DNA of 33,319 nucleotides from Nautiliaceae bacterium (GTDB taxonomy: Bacteria; Campylobacterota; Campylobacteria; Campylobacterales; Nautiliaceae), in assembly GCA_027062285.1 (NCBI GenBank), contig JAMOTL010000062.1, positions 1 through 33,319 of the forward strand, read 5' to 3'. The notes below the pieces were generated by a model. The model worked only from the letters and a program-made list of their open reading frames with translations, did not search any database and was not told the DNA's origin. The position numbers were made by a program, and so were the translations under genes. Positions 7,403 through 15,554 of the stretch are shown here, piece after piece. Position 1 is the stretch's first letter. Each line of letters begins with the position of its first letter.

Positions 7403-8051
7403 ATTCACTCCATAATAAATTTTTTTCTTTTAAATCATTAATAATTGCTAAAACTTCTTCATCTCTCAAATCATGAAAATCTTCATAAAAGCTTGCCACC
7501 GCAAAAGGTTTTTTATCATTTTCTATAAGACAATATACTTCGTCGAAGTATCTTTCAAGTAATTTTCTGGTATCGGTAGGACAAACTGGAGCCATGGCAA
7601 TTATTTTATCCGGATTTAATTTTTTTAAAAATTCATAAGCTGCAATAGCCGTGTAACCGCTTGCAAAGCCGTCATCCACCACTATTGCCGTTTTCCCTTC
7701 TAAAGATTTATAAGGGGCGTTTTTTCTGTATAAAAAGTCTCTTCTTTTTACTTCTTCCAAAACTTCCCTTGCTATCGTATCTATAGGAATTTGGGAAAAA
7801 AGATATTCAAAATTAGGATTTAATATAACTTTGCCGTCAATGGTTATGCTTCCGAAACCGGCTTCAGGGTTAAAAGGAATAGGGAGTTTTCTAACTACGA
7901 CAATATCAAAAGGAATTCTTTTACTGAGCGATATTGCGTATCCGATTGGAACTCCGCCTCTTGGTATCGCAAAAACTACACTGTTTTTTGGAATATCTAT
8001 AACTTCACTGAGTTTAATTCCTGCATCGAATCTATCTTTAAAAGGTGCCAT
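7389..8051 (-). CDS. Type I phosphoribosyltransferase-fold protein
   Basis: 220 residues. The PRPP-binding loop reads TAIVVDDGFASGYT (residues 121-134), and the N-terminal part has AIPRGGVPIGYAI (28-40) with VVVRKLPIPFNPEAGFGSI after it, as in the family of stand-alone phosphoribosyltransferase-like proteins of unknown substrate found next to, or fused to, hydrolases in other bacteria. The two adjacent acids (D126, D127) that bind ribose hydroxyls are intact, so PRPP or ribonucleotide binding is likely. The acceptor base is unknown. AAAGGA precedes the ATG by about 8 bases. It lies 10 bases after the sulfurylase-like gene and overlaps pgpA by 14, so it is an integral part of the ispDF operon. 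Confidence 0.85.
   Translation of the reverse strand: MAPFKDRFDAGIKLSEVIDIPKNSVVFAIPRGGVPIGYAISLSKRIPFDIVVVRKLPIPFNPEAGFGSITIDGKVILNPNFEYLFSQIPIDTIAREVLEEVKRRDFLYRKNAPYKSLEGKTAIVVDDGFASGYTAIAAYEFLKKLNPDKIIAMAPVCPTDTRKLLERYFDEVYCLIENDKKPFAVASFYEDFHDLRDEEVLAIINDLKEKNLLWSEYEEN
7408..7411 (-). promoter_or_regulatory. Ribosome binding site choosing the pgpA start
   Basis: On the minus strand GGAG is followed by TGAAT and then ATG at 7402, a 5-base spacing. The in-frame GTG at 7408 uses the last G of this site and cannot be served by it, so the ATG is the likelier start. Confidence 0.6.
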
Positions 8052-8061
8052 TTTTTTTCCT

Positions 8062-9237
8062 TTATGTAAGAGAACTTGTTTGATAAAGTTTCATTAAAGC
8101 GATATAAAAATCTTCATCCGAGCTTTCTTCTATAAGTCCCTTATTCGGAGATATATCATAATAAAGTTTTTGTAAGTTTTTGAATCTGTTAGGGAAAAGA
8201 TGAGCCAAATATTTTGCGCTTATTTCTTTTCTCATCAAAATAGTCGGAGGAATCAGTCCTGTTTTAATCAACTCAAAAATAGAATCGCTATGATAACTTA
8301 TATGATGATGACTTCCGTGAGGGCATGAATTTACGCTTACAATCGTTTTACATTTTTCACAATATACATATTCGTTTATCGTATCCACTTCAATATCTAA
8401 ATTCATACTGTCAAAAATACTTTTTATATGATTGGCTTCATAATGAATCCCGAGCCCTTTATGGGTTTGTCCCATTATAAATTTATTACACCCGAAATTT
8501 TTAGCAATCATTGCATCAAGAATAGCTTCATTAACTCCTGAGAAAATATAAGTATTAAGAAGCGGAACCACTAAAATTTTATCTTTTGGAAAATAATTGG
8601 TGATTACTTCATTTAAAGCATCGTATCTTAATTTGTATGGAACTTCTTCTTCTTGAATATTTTTTATTAGAAACACTATTAAAAGATCGTGTTTTTCAAT
8701 TGCCATTCTCATTATTCTTTCATGCACTCTGTGAATAGGTTTTGCGTGCATGGTCATACCTATTATTGAAGTTAGGTTTTTTGTTTTTTCTCTTACAAAG
8801 TCCACTCTTTTTTTTATTCCGGTATCTTCTACCCAAAAGTCACCGGCAATTGCGTATTTTCCAAGTCTTTTAAGCGTTTTTGCAACTTGAGGATAATTTT
8901 GGGCGTCGGTGGTTCCGTAAATATTTTTTACCCTCTCAATCGGGTCTATTTCGTAAATTTCTTCTACATTTACTTCGCCGACTTTTTTATCTTCACAAAA
9001 AAGATCGATTTTTTTCGGATTTGATTTTAAAATTTCTTCGTTTTTTTTACCTGCAGGGGCTAAAATAAAAGAAAACGGAACGGATTGATCTTTATATTTT
9101 TTTTCTTTATCGGCTGTTTTGGCCTCTTTTGAATTCATTAATTTATCAAAAGGTTTCAAAAGACCGGCTTGGACCATAGCAAGAGTAATCCATGCTTCTT
9201 TATCTATAAAGATTTTATTTTTGTTTAAAGATTCCAT
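8062..9237 (-). CDS. Divergent ATP-sulfurylase (sulfate adenylyltransferase) family protein
   Basis: 391 residues with the full domain order of ATP sulfurylases: an N-terminal PUA-like domain (to about 145), the catalytic nucleotidyltransferase domain, and a C-terminal C-x2-C...CPH element (C293, C296, C305). The H-x2-H nucleotide motif is kept (H169, H172), but the preceding sulfate-binding Q-x-R-N is replaced by M-H-A-K (163-166) and the usual GRDHAG reads GQTHKG (256-261). The GT-x2-R motif near residue 318 is also missing. ATP binding is therefore plausible, but sulfate activation is doubtful. Related genes sit in the same place in Campylobacter (Cj1609, annotated sulfate adenylyltransferase). 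No APS reductase or kinase gene is in the window. Overlaps the regulator gene by 23 bases, with AAGGA before ATG 9237. I give no symbol because the reaction is uncertain. Confidence 0.8.
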   Translation of the reverse strand: MESLNKNKIFIDKEAWITLAMVQAGLLKPFDKLMNSKEAKTADKEKKYKDQSVPFSFILAPAGKKNEEILKSNPKKIDLFCEDKKVGEVNVEEIYEIDPIERVKNIYGTTDAQNYPQVAKTLKRLGKYAIAGDFWVEDTGIKKRVDFVREKTKNLTSIIGMTMHAKPIHRVHERIMRMAIEKHDLLIVFLIKNIQEEEVPYKLRYDALNEVITNYFPKDKILVVPLLNTYIFSGVNEAILDAMIAKNFGCNKFIMGQTHKGLGIHYEANHIKSIFDSMNLDIEVDTINEYVYCEKCKTIVSVNSCPHGSHHHISYHSDSIFELIKTGLIPPTILMRKEISAKYLAHLFPNRFKNLQKLYYDISPNKGLIEESSDEDFYIALMKLYQTSSLT

Positions 9238-10072
9238 ATTTTTTCCTTTTTTCCCATAAACTTTTTCTGCTTATTCCAAGTTTTTTACTAAGTTCCGTAT
9301 CAGGAAATTTATGCTGATGGGTTTTTATAATGAATTTTATATATTCCTCTATACTTAATATTTCTTCGTCAAAAAAGTTTTTGGCATTAGCTTCTATTTC
9401 TAAAAATTTGTCAATTTTATCGTAATTCTTAGGAAGAAGTATGATTGATTTATATTTTGAGATATAGGTCAGTATATTTTCATCTTCAACTTTTTCGTAG
9501 TTCAGACAAAAATATATTTTGTTTTGGTCTTTAAATTTTTTTTTGTCGAATTTAGTTAAATCTATTATTTCTATAAGGGCATGTTGTTCTTTAGCTACTT
9601 CATATATAAATTTTTCAACTGTTTTAGAAGGAGTTGATTTTATAAAAACAGGAAAATTATACTTAGGTAGTTTTAGTTCTATATCTTTTAAAATAAAGTC
9701 GATAAAAGCTTCCAGTTTTTTTACTTTATCTTTGAGTTTATAATATTCTTGATAATGTTTTATTTTTCTAATAAGTTCTTCAATAGTGAAAGGTTTTTGT
9801 AAATAATCGTCCGCTCCTATATTGATAGGGTGGGTAACATTTGAATAAGTTACGTATGGAACCAAAAGAATAATGATTTTATCTTTTTTTTCTCTAATAA
9901 AATTATCGATATTTCCCTGAAGATTGGTGTTAACAATAAAAACATCGGCGTCTTTATCCATAACCTCGTTATATGAACCGTAAATTTCGCAGTTTGCTTT
10001 TAATTTTTCGCTAAGGTTGTTTTGAATGCTTTGTGCCAAGTAGAGTTCATTTTCTACTATTATAATGTTCAT
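9215..10072 (-). CDS. Atypical orphan response regulator, HP1021/CemR type
   Basis: 285 residues. Residues 1-115 are a receiver domain by pattern, ending in the conserved K94-P-F, but the phospho-accepting Asp is Asn (N48 in FIVNTNLQG), one of the metal-binding acidic pair is N8, and the Thr/Ser switch position is Val, so it is unlikely to be phosphorylated. The middle part has no Walker A or sigma-54 contact motif. Residues about 258-282 form a Fis/NtrC-type helix-turn-helix (ELSKKLGISRKSLW). Only two cysteines are present (C28 and one near 188). Position after ispDF matches Helicobacter pylori HP1020-HP1021 and Campylobacter Cj1607-Cj1608 (CemR), orphan regulators linked to redox and energy metabolism; HP1021 also binds oriC. 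Orthology is inferred from architecture and synteny. No histidine kinase is nearby. Confidence 0.82.
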   Translation of the reverse strand: MNIIIVENELYLAQSIQNNLSEKLKANCEIYGSYNEVMDKDADVFIVNTNLQGNIDNFIREKKDKIIILLVPYVTYSNVTHPINIGADDYLQKPFTIEELIRKIKHYQEYYKLKDKVKKLEAFIDFILKDIELKLPKYNFPVFIKSTPSKTVEKFIYEVAKEQHALIEIIDLTKFDKKKFKDQNKIYFCLNYEKVEDENILTYISKYKSIILLPKNYDKIDKFLEIEANAKNFFDEEILSIEEYIKFIIKTHQHKFPDTELSKKLGISRKSLWEKRKKYGIFKQK

Positions 10073-11162
10073 GCCAGTCCTTGTATGTTAGATTTGCGTT
10101 TGAGATTACGGCAATACCTTCACCTCTTCCTATAAATCCCATTTTTTCGTTTGTGGTAGCTTTTACGTTTACAGGTGCTTTTAAAATATTGCTGAGGTTT
10201 CTTTGGATTTTAGTTTTATATTTTTTTAGTTTCGGTTTTTCTGCTATTATGGAAATATCGGCGTTTATGATTTCATATCCGGTGCTATTAAGCGTAGAAA
10301 TGATTTCTTCAAGCAGTTTGACACTTGATGCGTTTTTATATTTTTCATCGGTATCCGGGAAAAATTCTCCGATATCTCCAAACCCGGCAGCTCCTAAAAG
10401 TGCGTCAATCAGACTGTGAATTACCACATCTCCGTCACTGTGGGCTTTTAATCCATAATCTGAATCTATTTCCACTCCTCCTAATATCATTTTTTTATTT
10501 TTTTCAAAAGCATGTGTGTCATAGCCGTTTCCTGTTAAAAAAACTTTTTTAGGAGGTGTTAGACACGGAAGGTCCAAATCTTCAAAATAGGTGATTTTTT
10601 TTGAAAGTTTTGAGCCTGGAATATATTTAATTTCACCTCCCAAAGCTTCAATAGCAGCTCTTTCATCGGTAAAAAGTTTATCGGTGTTTAGGGCTTTTTT
10701 TAAAATTTCAGTGCGGCTAAGCTGTGGGGTTTGAATAAGTTTTACTTTCTCTCTGTCAATTGTTTTATTTTCATAAACGATTGTATCTACGGGCTTTAAG
10801 AAAGGTACGGTGCAGTCTGCCGGGTTATTTAAAAGATTTAAAACCACTTCTTTTGGAACGCATGCTCTTGCTACGTCTGTAACCATCACATATTCGGTAT
10901 TAACGTATTCAAGAGCGTTTTTTAAACTGAGCTGTCTTTCTTTATCGCCGGGTATTATTGTATAATCGCTTGATTTTTCGTATAATCTTACTTCTTTTGG
11001 ATTTGCCGTAATTATAGTCTTTTTAAAATCAAAAAACTCGTTTATTTTATCGGCGACAAACTGCCATAAAGGCTTATTTCCGATTCTAATCCACTGTTTT
11101 TTTACTTCATAGCCGAATCTGGTGGAATTTCCGGCACTAAGTACTATTAAAGTCACATCCAA
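10047..11162 (-). CDS. ispDF: Bifunctional IspD/IspF of the MEP isoprenoid pathway
   Basis: 371 residues, a fusion typical of Campylobacterota. Residues 1-200 are IspD (CDP-ME synthase) with LSAGNSTRFG at 8-17, KKQWIRIGNKPLW, VTDVARACV and the QTPQ strand. Residues about 206-360 are IspF (ME-cPP synthase) with the metal ligands in GYDTHAF (D214, H216) and KAHSDGDVVIH (H241), and ATTNEKMGFIGRGEG. The two non-consecutive steps around IspE are thus on one chain. The start is TTG 11162, 6 bases after AAGGA; an in-frame GTG at 11156 is less well placed. First gene of the minus-strand operon, overlapping the regulator by 26 bases. Confidence 0.95.
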   Translation of the reverse strand: MDVTLIVLSAGNSTRFGYEVKKQWIRIGNKPLWQFVADKINEFFDFKKTIITANPKEVRLYEKSSDYTIIPGDKERQLSLKNALEYVNTEYVMVTDVARACVPKEVVLNLLNNPADCTVPFLKPVDTIVYENKTIDREKVKLIQTPQLSRTEILKKALNTDKLFTDERAAIEALGGEIKYIPGSKLSKKITYFEDLDLPCLTPPKKVFLTGNGYDTHAFEKNKKMILGGVEIDSDYGLKAHSDGDVVIHSLIDALLGAAGFGDIGEFFPDTDEKYKNASSVKLLEEIISTLNSTGYEIINADISIIAEKPKLKKYKTKIQRNLSNILKAPVNVKATTNEKMGFIGRGEGIAVISNANLTYKDWHEHYNSRK

Positions 11163-11180
11163 AGTGTTTCCTTTTGTAAA

Positions 11181-11214
11181 AATGTTACGAAATTATACAC
11201 AAAAAATGTTACAA
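11181..11214. repeat. Two direct repeats containing TGTTAC, candidate regulator sites
   Basis: AATGTTACGA (11181-11190) and AATGTTACAA (11205-11214) are spaced 24 bases start to start. They bracket the minus-strand TATAAT of the ispDF operon, and the second overlaps the plus-strand -10 facing thiC. The second core, TGTTACA, fits the DNA box TGTT[AT]C[AT] that I recall being reported for HP1021 of H. pylori, whose likely homologue is encoded by the second gene of this operon; the first matches in six of seven positions. Confidence 0.5.
11192..11197 (-). promoter_or_regulatory. -10 element of the ispDF operon
   Basis: A perfect TATAAT on the minus strand ends 30 bases before the TTG start, leaving a leader of roughly 23 bases that contains the AAGGA site. 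No good -35 hexamer is seen 17 bases upstream. It lies between the two TGTTAC repeats. Confidence 0.55.
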
Positions 11215-11215
11215 T
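11207..11215 (+). promoter_or_regulatory. Extended -10 element facing thiC
   Basis: TGTTACAAT has the TGn extension followed by a -10-like TACAAT. Transcription would begin near 11222 and give thiC a leader of about 150 bases, long for this compact genome. A start nearer the gene cannot be excluded. Confidence 0.4.
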
Positions 11216-11291
11216 ATGTAAATTCTTGTGTGGATGAAAAAGTAAAAAGTTTCGATTTTTTAGGATATGGCGCAGAGGACGGCAATAAATT

Positions 11292-12752
<1,461 letters not shown>

Positions 12753-12758
12753 ATTTTA

Positions 12759-12787
12759 TTGACAAATATAAAAAAAAGTTATATAAA
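12759..12787 (+). promoter_or_regulatory. Sigma-70 promoter of mrp
   Basis: TTGACA at 12759-12764 and TATAAA at 12782-12787 are separated by exactly 17 bases, the best promoter match in the window. The predicted start near 12794 leaves a short leader containing AAGGAG at 12805-12810, 5 bases before the GTG start codon of mrp. The gene can thus be expressed independently of thiC. Confidence 0.75.
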
Positions 12788-12815
12788 TAATAAAAAATTC
12801 TTATAAGGAGAAAAA

Positions 12816-13931
12816 GTGAAAGAAAAAATTCAAGAAACCCTAAAAAAAGTACTTTATCCGGGGTTTAAAAAATCAGTAGTTGATTTTGGGTTTGTAAAAG
12901 ATATCGAAGTTAGTGAAGATGGCAAAAAAGCCATTATTACTTATCAGATCCCTTCATCTGATGATGAAGTCGCTCAAAAATTAAACGATGCTACTGTTGA
13001 TGCTCTAAAAGAAATCGGAGTAGAAGCTACTACTCAGATTATCAGACCTAAGAAACCAAGAGAAACATCTTCTCGCGGTGTAAACAAAATGCCAAGCGTA
13101 AAAAGCTTCGTAATGGTAAGTAGTGGAAAAGGAGGAGTTGGTAAATCAACAACTGCCGTAAATTTAGCATTGGCACTAGCAAAAGAAGGAAAAAAGGTAG
13201 GAATTCTTGATGGGGATATCTACGGACCGAATGTTAGTAGAATGCTTGGAATGCAAGACAGAAAACCGGAAGTAGTGGGAAATAAAGTAAAACCTTTTGA
13301 AAATTACGGAGTGAAATTTATCTCTATGGCAAATATTTTACCTGAAGGTAAAGCACTTATGTGGAGAGGTGCGATGCTTACAAAAGCCCTCCAGCAGTTT
13401 ATGGAAGACGTAGAATGGGGAGATTTAGATATTTTAGTTATCGATATGCCTCCAGGAACAGGGGACGCTCAAATGACTATGGCACAACAAGTACCTGTAA
13501 CAGCCGGTGTTGCCGTAACCACTCCTCAAACTGTAGCTGTGGATGACGCTAAGAGAAGTATGGATATGTTTAGACAGTTACACATTCCTATTGCCGGTGT
13601 TATTGAAAACATGAGCGGATTTATCTGTCCTAACTGCGGAGAAAAATATGACATTTTCGGAAGCGGTGCGGCTGAAAAGTTAGCAAAAGATTACGATACG
13701 AAAATACTTGCTAAGGTTCCGATCGAACCTGCTGTCAGAGAAGGCGGTGATAAGGGTGAGCCTATCGTAGTGTCAAGACCGGATAGTGAAAGCGCTAAAC
13801 AATTTTCAAAAGCGGCAAAAGAACTTCTAAAATTCATAGACTATGTTCATGAACAAGACCTTGCGGGAAACGAAATGATTCAACCGATCTACGGAGTAAA
13901 CGGCGCACCTAGCGCATGCAGTATGAGATAA
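12816..13931 (+). CDS. mrp: Iron-sulfur cluster carrier ATPase Mrp/ApbC
   Basis: 371 residues from a GTG start with AAGGAG 5 bases before it. Residues 1-75 form a MIP18/DUF59 domain. The ATPase domain follows, with the deviant Walker A SSGKGGVGKST (102-112), GDIYGPNVSRMLG, MWRGAMLTKALQQF, VIDMPPGTGD (208-217) and the cluster-binding pair CPNC (C271, C274). Mrp proteins carry Fe-S clusters to apo-proteins in the cytoplasm, fitting a genome rich in Fe-S enzymes such as ThiC next door. In C. jejuni mrp (Cj1606) also lies beside ispDF; here thiC separates them. Followed by a clear terminator. Confidence 0.95.
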   Translation: MKEKIQETLKKVLYPGFKKSVVDFGFVKDIEVSEDGKKAIITYQIPSSDDEVAQKLNDATVDALKEIGVEATTQIIRPKKPRETSSRGVNKMPSVKSFVMVSSGKGGVGKSTTAVNLALALAKEGKKVGILDGDIYGPNVSRMLGMQDRKPEVVGNKVKPFENYGVKFISMANILPEGKALMWRGAMLTKALQQFMEDVEWGDLDILVIDMPPGTGDAQMTMAQQVPVTAGVAVTTPQTVAVDDAKRSMDMFRQLHIPIAGVIENMSGFICPNCGEKYDIFGSGAAEKLAKDYDTKILAKVPIEPAVREGGDKGEPIVVSRPDSESAKQFSKAAKELLKFIDYVHEQDLAGNEMIQPIYGVNGAPSACSMR

Positions 13932-13954
13932 GGGTTTTTCCCTTATTTCTTTTT
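13928..13954 (+). terminator. Intrinsic terminator of mrp
   Basis: ATAAGGG (13928-13934), a TTTTT loop and CCCTTAT (13940-13946) form a 7-bp stem, followed by TTCTTTTT. The stem begins in the mrp stop codon region. It is the clearest terminator in the window. Confidence 0.8.
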
Positions 13955-13986
13955 AAATATATTATGTCTGTCACTTATATTATATA

Positions 13987-14005
13987 TTGTGATACTATTT
14001 CACAA
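13987..14005. repeat. Inverted repeat TTGTGA-N7-TCACAA
   Basis: Perfect 6-base arms around 7 bases in the gap between the convergent mrp and 14083-14598 genes. It resembles a CRP-like operator but has N7 rather than N6 spacing, and no obvious promoter-driven gene lies beside it. It could equally be part of a transcript 3' structure. Confidence 0.35.
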
Positions 14006-14082
14006 AACAGATCTGACATTATTTTTAGGTAAAAAATGAAAAAGACGATTAAAAAACGATATATCAGAATTTATATAAAAGA

Positions 14083-14598
14083 TTAAGAACAGCTTGCCGG
14101 AACTTTGCCCGCAATTACTCCTTTTAAAAATGCTTTTAAATCGTTAAGTTTTCCTTTTTTAATGATTTTTTCAATTCCTTTTATTGCAATGAACTGTTTT
14201 TGGTCTTTTAACACTTCAATAAGTTTCTTACCGTTGTTTGCAAAAAGTGTGTCTAAATCTTCATCGGTTTTTGCGCCTATTATTTTTACAAAATCGGTAA
14301 CTTTGATTTGTGAGGGTTTAAGTATGTATTTTGTATAGTATTTATAACCCTGGTTGTAGTCGCCTTTTTTTTCAAAAAGCTCGCTTTTAGCAAAAGTCTG
14401 CTCAACCTTATATGTTTTTAAAGTAATGCTTTTTGGAGTCTTATATACGCGTAAAATAATTATCGATTCGCCGTTTTTATTTAAATCTTCCAATATTTGT
14501 GGAAGAACGTTTTCATTGAAATCTTTTTTTATAATCGCTTCGGGTGAAGATGCGAAAAGAAACACAAAACAGCTTAATATAAGAAATTTTTTAATCAT
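14083..14598 (-). CDS. Small exported protein of unknown function
   Basis: 171 residues. MIKKFLILSCFVFLFASS is a signal peptide; the Cys at position 10 is inside the hydrophobic run with no lipobox around it, so a soluble periplasmic protein is more likely than a lipoprotein. The mature part is Lys-rich and mixed alpha-beta, with a GDYNQGYKYYTKYIL stretch and a Lys-rich helix near 140, ending in PASCS. No domain is recognised. GAGG precedes the ATG. The gene lies 30 bases downstream of the methyltransferase gene on the same strand, so the two may be co-transcribed, and it converges on mrp. Confidence 0.7.
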   Translation of the reverse strand: MIKKFLILSCFVFLFASSPEAIIKKDFNENVLPQILEDLNKNGESIIILRVYKTPKSITLKTYKVEQTFAKSELFEKKGDYNQGYKYYTKYILKPSQIKVTDFVKIIGAKTDEDLDTLFANNGKKLIEVLKDQKQFIAIKGIEKIIKKGKLNDLKAFLKGVIAGKVPASCS

Positions 14599-14628
14599 TT
14601 TAACCTCTTTTTTTAATTATACCAATTT

Positions 14629-15474
14629 TTATGAAAAAATCAGACTTTTCAGTGTCGAATTGGTGTATTCTTCTGGGTTTGGAATCTGTTTTTGGAATTT
14701 AAACGCGGTGTTTGATTCAGTTATTTTTATTAGCTCTTCTTTTGTAAATTTCGGTGAATTTATACATGCTAAAACGGTTGTGTTTTCGTGAGAGAGTAAA
14801 GGTAGTTTTTTTATAATTTTTATATAATCTTTCGATGCGATGAAACTGCCTTTTTGGTGTGTCGGAGGGTCGATTATGATGATATCGTATGGTGCTTTTC
14901 TTTTTAGTTTCGCAAAAGCTTTTAAAATATTATAAGGCCAAAAAGCGATATTTTTTATATCTAAGGAGTTTATCTGATGATTGGTCATGCCGGTTGAGAG
15001 TGCGGATTTACTCATATCTACGTTTGCTATAAATTCAGCGCCTCCACGTCTGGCGAATAAAGAAAATCCGCATGTATAAGCAAAAAGATTTAAAACTTTT
15101 TTATTTTCGGCAATTTTTTCAATATAAGCTCTTGAATTTTTCATATCCCCGAAATATCCGATGTTTTGATTAAAAAAGTTTATTTTGAATTTTATGCCGT
15201 TTTCTACAGCTGTCGCATTTTGCGGAATTTCTCCTTTTAAAGAGAAGGTTTCGTTATTATAGCGTCTTTTTATTATGATATTTTTATATTTATCTGGAGC
15301 GTATTTTTTAATCTCACTGAGAATTTCGGTTTCATTTATATTTTCATAAAATTGAACGAAAAGTATGTCGTTGATACTGTCAATAGTCAAAAATTCATAT
15401 GTTTTTTCTCCTCTTCCGTGATAAAGCCTTTTGAATTCTTCGGTGGTAGATTGATTTAAGATTTCTTTTAACAA
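14629..15474 (-). CDS. Class I SAM-dependent methyltransferase, RlmI/RlmK-like
   Basis: 281 residues. The N-terminal part (to about 100) is a beta-rich substrate domain with the diagnostic GYFGDMKNSRAYI strand (compare G-x-F-x-D-x-R in RlmI). The methyltransferase domain then has VLNLFAYTCGFSLFA (SAM loop), NVDMSKSAL and the catalytic IIIIDPPTHQKGSF. The family methylates 23S rRNA bases; which base is not readable here. It lacks the PUA domain of E. coli RlmI, hence the smaller size. The start is TTG 15474, 6 bases after AAAGG; no ATG is better placed. Divergent from addB with an 80-base gap. Confidence 0.82.
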   Translation of the reverse strand: MLKEILNQSTTEEFKRLYHGRGEKTYEFLTIDSINDILFVQFYENINETEILSEIKKYAPDKYKNIIIKRRYNNETFSLKGEIPQNATAVENGIKFKINFFNQNIGYFGDMKNSRAYIEKIAENKKVLNLFAYTCGFSLFARRGGAEFIANVDMSKSALSTGMTNHQINSLDIKNIAFWPYNILKAFAKLKRKAPYDIIIIDPPTHQKGSFIASKDYIKIIKKLPLLSHENTTVLACINSPKFTKEELIKITESNTAFKFQKQIPNPEEYTNSTLKSLIFS

Positions 15475-15523
15475 ATTATGCCTTTTTTTGAAATTTTAAC
15501 AGTAATTTTAAAATTTTGTTAAG

Positions 15524-15529
15524 TATAAT
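15524..15529 (+). promoter_or_regulatory. -10 element for the addB operon
   Basis: TATAAT in the 80-base divergent gap, with transcription expected near 15536 and a strong AAAGGGG site at 15543-15549 before the addB ATG. No clear -35. A TATTAT at 15535-15540 is a weaker alternative. Confidence 0.45.
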
Positions 15530-15554
15530 TTTAATATTATTTTAAAGGGGATTA

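Noticed and set aside
14036-14086. 16-codon ORF (MKKTIKKRYIRIYIKD) in the convergent gap
   Set aside because: Weak ribosome site, no promoter, and the sequence is what AT-rich, A-heavy DNA gives by chance.
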